Assembly: GCA_036897625.1 (NCBI GenBank)
Contig: JAYMTA010000554.1
Span: 1-26,905 of the forward strand
Length of the DNA stretch: 26,905 bases
DNA from: Pelargonium cotyledonis
Lineage: Eukaryota > Streptophyta > Magnoliopsida > Geraniales > Geraniaceae
Direction of reading: 5' to 3'
The position numbers and the translations under genes were made by a program. Below are positions 19,401 to 26,905 of the stretch, piece after piece; positions within the stretch are counted from its first letter, which is position 1; each line of letters begins with the position of its first letter. The notes under the pieces are model-generated. The model saw nothing but the letters and a program-made list of their open reading frames with translations, was not told where the DNA came from and did not search any database.

Positions 19401-19810
19401 TGATTTGAATAGATCAATGTACATTGTGGCCATTCAAATCTCAGTAAAGCATCTTGTATAATTATCATAGTTGTACAACATAAAATATTAGTATGATCCA
19501 ATCTTGGTTGTTATGTGTACTTTATAAGAAACTAGTTATAAGTTTCCATAGGCATTGTTTGGTTATCATCTTGTTTTCCTCTATAGGTGTGTTATTTAAT
19601 ATATTGTACCACTGTACCCACATGCAGGATATGCTGAAGAGAAGACGACAACAGAAGAACGATGTTGGCTTATCCTTGAAATTCGCACTCATTGTGGCAC
19701 TCATAGGAATCATGATTGGCTTTATCTTACACCTTTCATTTTCTTCACCGTCACCGTCACTGTCTGCACCAGAGGAAGAGTTTCCACAGGTTGAACCAAC
19801 TGTGGAATAA
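16493..19810 (+). CDS. VAP27: VAP27-type vesicle-associated membrane protein-associated protein
   Basis: Seven exons: 16493-16556, 17365-17435, 17551-17632, 18003-18118, 18236-18361, 18958-19026 and 19628-19810 (stop TAA), 236 residues, all GT-AG. Residues 10 to about 125 are the MSP (major sperm protein) domain: LISVHPNELKF, CDLKVVNNTEKHVAFKVKTT, PKKYFVRPNTGVIQPWD, then LQAQREYPPNMQCKDKFLLQ. The KVKTT and MQCKDKF residues form the surface that binds FFAT motifs in this family. Residues 154-180 (TVQRLKEERDSAVRQTQQLQ onward) form a coiled coil, then RRR and a membrane anchor at about 191-212 with GIMIG (GxxxG dimer motif). The protein should be ER tail-anchored and tether the ER to other membranes. 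A 24-residue acidic, Pro/Ser-rich tail follows the anchor. From memory it resembles the PVA21-type branch (WDSSVIRVTLQAQREYP). Confidence 0.94.
17132..17259 (-). mobile_element. tRNA-derived SINE with target duplication, in VAP intron 1
   Basis: ATTCTAGGCAGA occurs at 17132-17143 and again at 17246-17257, a 12-base target duplication. Between the copies, read on the minus strand, are TACCAACACC, an A-box-like TGGGGCAAGCGG (17233-17222), a B-box-like GGTTCTAGCCT (17191-17181) and a poly(A) tail (T run near 17146-17155). The A-B spacing of about 30 bases fits a pol III promoter. The body is about 100 bp. ATACCAACACC (17162-17172) and GGTGTTGGTAT (17237-17247) also form a perfect 11-bp inverted pair, so the transcript could fold back. 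Confidence 0.75.
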
Positions 19811-20560
19811 TTTTATATTCTTCAGACATTCTGGTGTACAATTTCAATTATTCAGTTGGATAGAAAGTTTGTGTTTGTTGTTCCCATTTTTTGTATATTG
19901 ATCATTGCAAAATCGCCATTTTTAGCTTGTTTGGCAAATGTTTATCTTCTGTGTTACCTTCAGGAAATACTAGATTTTTTGTTATCAATGATTGAAAGTT
20001 GAAATATTGTGTTTGGATTAAATGTTTTTCAGCACATGCTTACTCGGGGCATTGCACTGTGTCCAATCAAGACCTTAACATTCTAGACCAAACAAAAAAA
20101 ATTCCATGTCAAGAGAACCAATTCTGTTTTCCAGGGTGATTGGAAGATCTTTAGATCTTCATATTTACTAGTAAAATTTTTGGTCTGCACCTTGGCTTGG
20201 AGTTTTAGAACCGGTAGATCTAAAACTTGTGTTGTAACTCTTTACACTAAGGTGAAAACTTGTGCATATATGAAAAACGATAATAACATGTTACTATTTT
20301 AGCAACAAAATGTACATAATCGTTTTTTTCTCACTTTGATTTGAACGAAAATAGTTTATTCATGCGTCGTTTGGTACATGTGCGATACTGATGCATATTA
20401 GTACAGTCATGACCATCCAAAGTTGTAAGATTTGAGATGGAAAAATGACTCATATGACCCAACTAGAAGATGGATTATGCTGGCAACTACTTTAGCACAT
20501 GTACTAAACCAGTAAACTTAAACGTCCTATTATCTTATCTTGATTTTAAATTAGGAAGCA
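19811..20560. other. 3' flank of the VAP gene and intergenic DNA
   Basis: It holds the VAP 3' UTR at the start. A perfect hairpin GAAGATCT-TT-AGATCTTC lies near 20144-20161. No gene is seen. Confidence 0.45.
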
Positions 20561-20561
20561 A

Positions 20562-20569
20562 TTTGGCGC
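20562..20569 (+). promoter_or_regulatory. E2F-type site TTTGGCGC (distal)
   Basis: Matches the plant E2F consensus TTTSSCGC exactly, about 540 bases upstream of the CDC7 ATG. It is rather distant, so it carries less weight than the proximal site. Confidence 0.35.
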
Positions 20570-20582
20570 ATGTAACCGTCTT

Positions 20583-20755
20583 ACATGTCAAATACATGTA
20601 AGACATGTGTCATATTGTGATAAGTGAAAAGTAGGTCTTATATTATGTTTACGAGCAATTTTGATTTTCAGGGATGAGGTAGTGGATCCCTTATTGTACT
20701 AACTGCATTGTAAACGAGTAAAATTCAATTTTTATCTTATATGTATTTGACATGT
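20583..20755. repeat. Inverted 15-bp repeat enclosing about 170 bp, MITE-like
   Basis: ACATGTCAAATACAT (20583-20597) is perfectly inverted as ATGTATTTGACATGT (20741-20755). The left arm also lies in its own hairpin, GTCTTACATGT-CAAAT-ACATGTAAGAC (20578-20604). No clear target duplication was found, so origin as a small transposon is possible but unproven. Confidence 0.5.
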
Positions 20756-20954
20756 ATAACACCTGCATACCCGAATCATTTCCCTTTAAATTACGAGAAA
20801 GGTCGTGCCGTTGCAATTATGTTAATCACCCTGCTTTCGGGACATAATTCTTCGTTGCCATCCCTAATTATATATGGGAACCAAGCGGAAAGAACTAGAA
20901 GTAGTCATTTTCCAACTACCATCACTCCCAAACGACTGTCGTTTCGGGAAAATA

Positions 20955-20962
20955 GCGGGAAA
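20955..20962 (-). promoter_or_regulatory. E2F-type site TTTCCCGC in the CDC7 promoter
   Basis: GCGGGAAA on the plus strand is TTTCCCGC on the minus strand, an exact match to TTTSSCGC. It lies about 146 bases upstream of the CDC7 ATG. A weaker ATTCGCGC (21005-21012) lies nearby. E2F/DP control at the G1/S transition is well known for DNA replication genes in plants. Confidence 0.55.
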
Positions 20963-21107
20963 TCTCAGTTGTCCCGTGCAAATTCTAAAACCACACACAT
21001 GCCAAATTCGCGCCCTCTTTTGATTCCCATTTCTATGTCCGTTTACAAGTCACGACCCTAACTCCTATCTTCTACCTCACTCAGATCTGCAACCGTCCCG
21101 ACTAGCC

Positions 21108-24100
21108 ATGGCGACTCACCTCACCGATCTCGAACTCAGTACCTTCCATCGATCCGTCTCACCGGCAGCCACCGAGTTGCATAAAGCATGGCACCTTCTG
21201 TCCATCCTTTTATCCATCCGCCGTCCGGCCACCCTCGCCGAGCTTTGCTCCAGATGCACGCTGTTCCCGGCGTCCCGGGGTCTTGTCGAGTACCTCTGCT
21301 CGATCCCCAATTCACCGCTCTTCCTCACCGCGGATCTGTTAGTCACACTGTCTCCTGTGAGCTTGGTCGCTTTGGGGGAATTTCTGTCTAATTCGAATTT
21401 GATTAACGTGTTTACACCGCGAGTTGGATTCGGAATTTCGAATCCGATGCTGCGGTGGGAAGACGAGCGAATGTACTTCAGGAAGCGGCGGCGAAGGGAA
21501 TCGAATTTTGAATTTATGCCGCTGGCAAAACGACGGTGTTGTTTGGAGCCTGAAAACGGTAAGATTTGTATTACTGTATTCTTCAATATATATACAGATA
21601 CTTACATCTATATTTGAAAATTTCCTGTTGTTTGGTCTGTAACCTGCAATTGTTTCGCAGCTAATGAACGAGGTGGAGTTGGGCCTTTGCAGGAAACAGT
21701 CCCAAATGATTTGACTAAGGTAGGTATGTATAGGGAAAAACATTTAATTTTCTATTCTAATGGGATTAAGCATATTTATAATCCTGAGGTTCTAAAAATG
21801 CTATTTTGGGTGCAGTAGTTTTGATTATGTGAATTGATGTCTAAATTGAAATATAAGCCCGTAATGCTAAAAATTCAGGCTTGAAATTTATATTTCAGGG
21901 AACATCAATTGTAATGTGTGATAGGTAACCTAAATACTATTTTAAGTTCTTCAACTGTCCAAAGAGATAGGACTAAGAAATTGGGTTGGTCATAAATTGT
22001 AATTTGGGATAAACGAATTAATCACAATCACGTTAAATATTTTATTATTGCAGTAGAAGATAAAGGCAATATGGCATGAAATTAAGCTTTATTTATTTAG
22101 TTTTGAGTCATTCTTTAGGGCACATTACTCTCTATGCCTCTATCATTGGTTATTACTTTGCTTGCAATTCAATTATGGCGTGCAGTGTATTCTAATTTTT
22201 GATGTATTGCATTTCTATCCTCTGTGTCTTTCCATGTTTATTTTTACTCCTTTCTCTAGTTGATTAAATTTCATGTAGTGATACTTTATTAATGTCCAAT
22301 TGTCATTCTCATTCCATATTAAGATCTGTAACATAGTCCAACTGCAGTTCCAAACAACTTCTGAATTATACGAGTCATGCAGGTACAGTTTCATCTAGCT
22401 GATAATGTAATTGAGAGCATTAAAAGACAGCAATGTAACACATCAAGTTTTGAACTTGACCTGAGGAATGTCAATGAAGTAATGGTTATGCCTGCCTTGC
22501 TTAGCAGTTCTAGTTCTGGACAATTGACAAATAGATTTAAGAATGTTGAACTCTTGGAAGGCAGTACAAGTAAAAATATAGCTGTGTATAAGAAGGTGGA
22601 TGAACGTGTGCATATACTGGAATGCCAGCACAAATTTTGTCACCAAGAGTCCTTTCCAAATATACCCAGTCAGATAACATCAGAAAGTTTACTGACATGT
22701 GGACCTTGTAAGAGACCAACTCCTCCAACTATAACATTGGGTAGTCAAATTGTCCGTGAAGAAGCTAATGACAATGCAGCAAGTCCCAATAGTATAACAG
22801 ATTTTAGCACCATGTGTTGCCAGGAAGAAGTTAAAGAGAACAATGCATCATCAATGATGGTTGGGTTTGTTGCTAGTGGTTTTGAAGTTACAAATGACAG
22901 GATAGTTGAAGCCGAAAGAACAATGGTGGGTACGGAGGTTGAACTGCTAAATAATATTGGTTGTTCTACAGAAGAAAATGAAAATATTTCCCCGAAACTT
23001 ACGAACAAGGTAAATTGTACGATGCAACCCTTGGAGAAAAAGCAGAGAAGTGCATATGTTGAGAGACAATCCACCATTCCAGCAGCTGAGGTCTCTGTTT
23101 CTCAGAAACTGTCAAAACCCTACTCAAAGATGAAGACGACCATGACTCCCACTATGCAACCCCTCAAGTCAATAGAACATAACAAGGTTGTTGGCACTTC
23201 TAAAGAGCAGCAGCTCTATAAGAGAAATCAGACACCACTGAAGAAGAACTGTAATGATGCGCATATCAAACAAAGAAGGGAAAAATCTACCACTGTTTCT
23301 CCCAAGGTTTGTTCGCTCATTTACCTTGGTAAATTGGTAGGTTTTAGTGTTTCTTGGTGTACCTTGTATCTGAGGCCTTCTGCTCATCTTTGAACTTATC
23401 CATAAAGCATATATGCATGAAAGGAAGGGGAATAAAAAAGTTTTTCGTGTACTTTGTGCTATCAGAATTGATCTGAAGTTCAGTTTTAAATTATAAATTA
23501 TCATCTTTTAAATTAATAAAGTGACATTAATGCTTTCTCTAAGGATCAAATGGAGCCAAAAGCACTGCCAAATTTTGAATCCTTTATTGTAGAAGAGGAA
23601 GAAGGTTCAGGTATTATCATGTCTTTAAAACCTGTTTGCTTCCTGGCATCCTGTCGCTTATTTTATATGTGGTTTACTGGTTGCCTTTTCTAAAACTCAA
23701 ATTTGCAGGTGGTTATGGTACTGTCTACAGGGCAAAGAGGAAGAGTGACGGAATTACTGTTGCCATCAAATGTAAGTGAGATAGTGTAGTTGATTCCGGC
23801 TGCTAGGACCTTGGTTTTCTGTTGTAATAAAATTGGTGTATAAGAACTTATATGCCAATAGCAGATGATAGTGTCCTCATGTGAAATTGCATTGTTGTCA
23901 CATGTCAGGTCCTCACGCAGATGCTCATAAACACCATGTTACCAATGAGTTGAGAATGCTGGAGCGATTTGGGTAAGAGTACTATTAACACTCACATGTA
24001 TAAATTATTTGTGTCTTGATGTTGGTTACCATGATGGCATGATCTATACTATGCAACTAATACTTCTAATTCAGGGGTAAAAACTTGGTAATAAAATATG

Positions 24101-26723
24101 AAGGATGCTTCAAGAGCAACGGTTCTGATTGCTTTGTTCTGGAACATGTTGAGCATGACAGACCCGAGGTAAATGTCTGAATGCTTCCAGGGTATTTACT
24201 ATTTTTGGTTTGTTCTTTTGTCCATTGATGATTTTACATTGATATTCAGGTCTTGAAGAAGGATATAGACGTCTTTCAGCTACAATGGTATGGCTATTGC
24301 ATGTTCAAAGCATTGGCAAGTTTGCATAAGCAGGTAAACAGCTCTGCGAAATGTGTTCTATTCAAACTCTAGCACTTATCCAGTTACCCAAGGTCTAGGA
24401 TCTCAATACTTTGGTGTTTTTGCAGGGAATTGTTCATAGGGATGTTAAACCTGGCAATTTTCTTTTCTCTCGTAAGAACAGCAAAGGGTATCTCATAGAT
24501 TTCAACCTCGCGATGGTTAGTGATGTACTTCTTAGTGCTCATATGTCTCTTTGATTGCTCTTTTATTTGAATAAATTGTGATGGAATGGTTCCTTTTAAT
24601 TTTGACAGGATCTCCATCAGAAATATGGGACCACTAGTAAGCTCCCTTTCTTATTCCAGTATGGGTGTTGTGGTCTATATTGATTATAAGTTTAGACAAT
24701 AGAACCTGCCGGGAAACACATACCATGGTTTAGTTCTGTACATTGCCATGTTAGATACACATCATATGCACATGAAGTAATTAAATAATATAAGAACTTC
24801 CATAACCTGACAGTTGCCTCTGAGAAGACTGAGATTGACTTCTTATTTTGATCTCCTTGCTCTTCTCTTCCAAACTATGTTTGCTGTAAGTGCCTAACTT
24901 TTAAGATAAAGAAATCAAAGGAAGGAAAAGAAATCCTTAATATCCATTGCCATCTATTTTATGTTCTTTCTTAGAGTGGTATTTAAAATAAACGATGGCC
25001 TAGCCTAGTGCACAAGGCTCAAACCATTTATCCATGCAATCTTACCCCTGCTTTTTGTTGAGAGACTTTTTCATTAAACCCATGACCCCAGAGTCACTGA
25101 TAAGCAAGCTTCAATTTTTATTTACTATTACCATAGTTCTCTTGCATGATCGCATGATTAAAGACTAAAATCATTGTGGCTAATATATGCCTATTATTAC
25201 AGACAAAACAAAGGGAAAGTATGATGTAAGCTTTGGCCTTGCTTCACTCCCAAGTACCAAATCTATTTCAACTACAAAGTTCCCAACTTCTAGATCAGCA
25301 GCAGTTGATAAGGAGGCAATGAAAAGCTCCAAGTCAACTCTAGAGAAGAACCTGAAAAGGAAGGCTGTAGAACAAAAGATGGCATGTAATACTTTGGGGA
25401 GTTGGAATATAACCAAAAGCCAAGGTGCAGATGGTTCTGGAATAACCTCAGCAAAGGATGTGTCTAGTACTCGGACTCCTTCAGCAGAAAGGCTGCGAGA
25501 ACCTTTGCCAAGTCATGGTAGAAAGGAGCTTATCAACCTGTTGCAGGAAGCAATGCAGACCAGCAATCATGGAGCATCACATGTTCCAGCCCCTTTAAGA
25601 AAGAGAGTTGCTGCCTCTCCTGGGCAACTGGATAAGACACTTGTTTATCCTACTCCTATGCCTTTGCATTCAATTAGACTGGCTGTTGCTGGTGCTGGCT
25701 TGACAAAGAACAGAGGTTTGTTTTTCTTATCACGAAACATGGACTATCTGACTGGATGGAATAAGTTCCTTGAGTTTTGTTGCTGATGTTCATTTTTCTT
25801 AGGAGATGGGAAGCTAAAAAAAGAAGGCCCTTGTGTTGGAACCAAAGGCTTCCGTGCTCCAGAGGTAATGATCTTTTAATACAGTTGCAACTTGTGATAT
25901 GGAAATCTGATTTAAATCTTCATTGTGATTCTAAGCCGATTTAAATGAGACTGGAAGTGAATTATTAACAATTACTTTATTTGAGGGTTTTGAAACTTGA
26001 TGATGGATGTTATTTGTAGGTCCTTTTCAGATCCACACATCAAGGCCCAAAGGTTGATGTCTGGTCTGCTGGTGTCACCTTGCTCTACCTAATGATTGGA
26101 AGAACTCCATTTTTTGGGGATCCTGAACAGTAATGATCCTTGTTCTTATTCCGAAAGATTCAATTAACCACTACTTCATCTCTGATTCCCAACCATGTCT
26201 CTATCACTGGCAGGAACATCAAAGAAATTGCCAAGCTGAGAGGCAGTGAAGATTTATGGGAAGTAGCCAAGCTACACAACCGAGAATCTTCATTCCCAGT
26301 GGTAGTCATCCGTTACTATTATGATTGAACTCTTATTCGCATGAATAATTATTTTGCATATAAAAGATATCACTTTTGTCACAGGAACTCTGTGATGCAA
26401 GCTTTCTGTCATCTCCGAAACTAAGGGACTGGTGTGAGGCAAACACAAAGAGACCCGATTTCTTCAAGGTAATGCCAAGATCTCTCATTGATCTTGTGGA
26501 CAAGTGCTTGACAGTGAACCCGAGAATGAGAATCAGTGCAGAGGAAGCTCTTAGACACGAATTCTTCGCTCCATGCCACGAGGGGTTGAGAAAGCAGAGG
26601 CTGATGAGGCAGGGGCTCAGCTTCAGCTCGGAGTCCGCAACTAGCCGTCCTTCCTTCGAACATACCACCAACCACAGACCTCCAAAACTTAAAGTAGCTG
26701 ATCAACAACGATCAGCTATGTGA
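21108..26723 (+). CDS. CDC7: CDC7-type serine/threonine kinase (DNA replication origin firing)
   Basis: Fifteen exons keep one frame: 21108-21558, 21661-21719, 22383-23306, 23544-23610, 23709-23771, 23909-23972, 24075-24168, 24250-24333, 24426-24515, 24609-24636, 25203-25715, 25803-25864, 26020-26129, 26214-26301, 26385-26723; 1011 residues. The kinase starts near 489: glycine loop GSGGYGTVY (499-507), VAIK lysine 521, helix-C Glu 535, HRDVKPGN (606-613; Asp608, Lys610, Asn613), DFN (627-629) where most kinases have DFG, and APE (831-833). GTKGFRAPEVLFRS and the Asp846 DVW motif match CDC7. A roughly 180-residue, basic, Ser-rich insert (about 640-820) separates DFN from APE, as expected for CDC7 kinase insert 2. 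Residues 1-478 form a long N-terminal region with basic RKRRRRES that could be nuclear targeting. CDC7 with its DBF4 partner phosphorylates the MCM helicase at origins. No DBF4 gene is present here. Confidence 0.93.
24637..25202 (+). other. Intron 10 of CDC7
   Basis: A 566-base intron (GTAAGC...TTACAG), phase 1, between the DFN exon and the large kinase-insert exon. Apart from the Au-like SINE remnant nothing is seen. Confidence 0.85.
24990..25112 (-). mobile_element. Au-SINE-like remnant in CDC7 intron 10
   Basis: The plus strand contains CCTAGTGCACAAGGCTC, then GCAATCTTACCCCTGC, then TTGTTGAGAGACTTTTT and AACCCATGACCCCAGAGTC. This order matches, from memory, the widespread plant Au SINE (GCCTAGTGGCACAAGGC, GCAGCCTTACCCCTGC, GCAGAGAGGCTGTTTCC, ACTCGAACCCGTGACC). 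The pol III B box would be on the minus strand. It has diverged and its ends are approximate. Confidence 0.65.
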
Positions 26724-26905
26724 AAGGCATTTGTTGTTCAATCTGTATCCATTTTCATTTAGCTGCCTATTGAATAGAAGAAGCCATGTATGTTGGGATA
26801 TTGTTTTTTTTTTTTTTTCAATTCACAATATTCTTTTGTATCTCATGTAAAATTCCAATGATACTAACCCATCAATTATTTTTAACAGAATATAATATAT
26901 TTTTA
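26724..26905 (+). other. 3' UTR and flank of CDC7
   Basis: AT-rich with a run of about 15 T near 26804-26818. The window ends shortly after the probable polyadenylation region. Confidence 0.5.

Noticed and set aside
20144-20161. Short perfect hairpin GAAGATCT-TT-AGATCTTC as a terminator or regulatory site
   Set aside because: Short palindromes are common by chance in AT-rich intergenic DNA; no further evidence of function.
20741-21061. Plus-strand open frame of 106 codons just upstream of CDC7
   Set aside because: It ends before the CDC7 ATG, has no domain, and contains the promoter elements; more likely chance.
1-26905. tRNA or rRNA genes
   Set aside because: Only SINE-type A/B box pairs were seen; no stretch with a full cloverleaf or rRNA similarity was recognised by eye. 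A tRNA scan would settle this.

Overview
This is a stretch of plant nuclear DNA, almost certainly from a core eudicot. Genes have many GT-AG introns, the flanks are AT-rich, and there are plant mobile-element remnants (a CACTA mini-element, Stowaway- and Tourist-like pieces, tRNA-derived SINEs). Protein families are plant-type: classical arabinogalactan protein, VAP27-type VAP, G3Pp transporter. The species cannot be named from the sequence. Exon junctions below were set by reading splice sites and checking that the frame carries through every junction.

Layout, left to right. (1) 1-1135: repeat-derived DNA with a Tourist-like end and a decayed Stowaway-like element. (2) 1136-2209, +: last three exons of an unrecognised gene with a short coiled coil and a Cys-rich end. 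(3) 3201-3494: a complete-looking 294-bp CACTA-type mini-element with a 3-bp target duplication. (4) 4444-4553: a perfect 55-bp tandem duplication. (5) 5153-5587, -: intronless, methionine-rich classical arabinogalactan protein with signal peptide and GPI signal. (6) 5588-8657: intergenic, with two SINE-like cores in inverted arrangement. (7) 8658-11769, -: three-exon glycerol-3-phosphate transporter (OPA/SLC37 family, 528 aa). (8) About 12170-14161, +: a broken bL19 ribosomal protein gene, head-to-head with the transporter, still showing its exon-intron structure but carrying frameshifts and an in-frame stop. (9) 15082-15260, -: an isolated 3' fragment of a second arabinogalactan protein gene. 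(10) 16493-19810, +: seven-exon VAP27-type gene (236 aa) with a SINE in intron 1. (11) 21108-26723, +: fifteen-exon CDC7 kinase gene (1011 aa) with E2F-type promoter sites.

The genes do not form a functional cluster; they are independent housekeeping and cell-wall genes. Their order is informative, however. From memory, Arabidopsis has a G3Pp gene next to a plastid L19 gene on chromosome 4 and a VAP gene next to the other L19 gene on chromosome 5. This window holds G3Pp, L19 relict and VAP in one run, which could be the unsplit ancestral order with the L19 member dying. I found no convincing previously undescribed system. The strongest observations are the bL19 relict, the arabinogalactan protein fragment with a preserved frame, and the SINE and CACTA insertions with visible target duplications.
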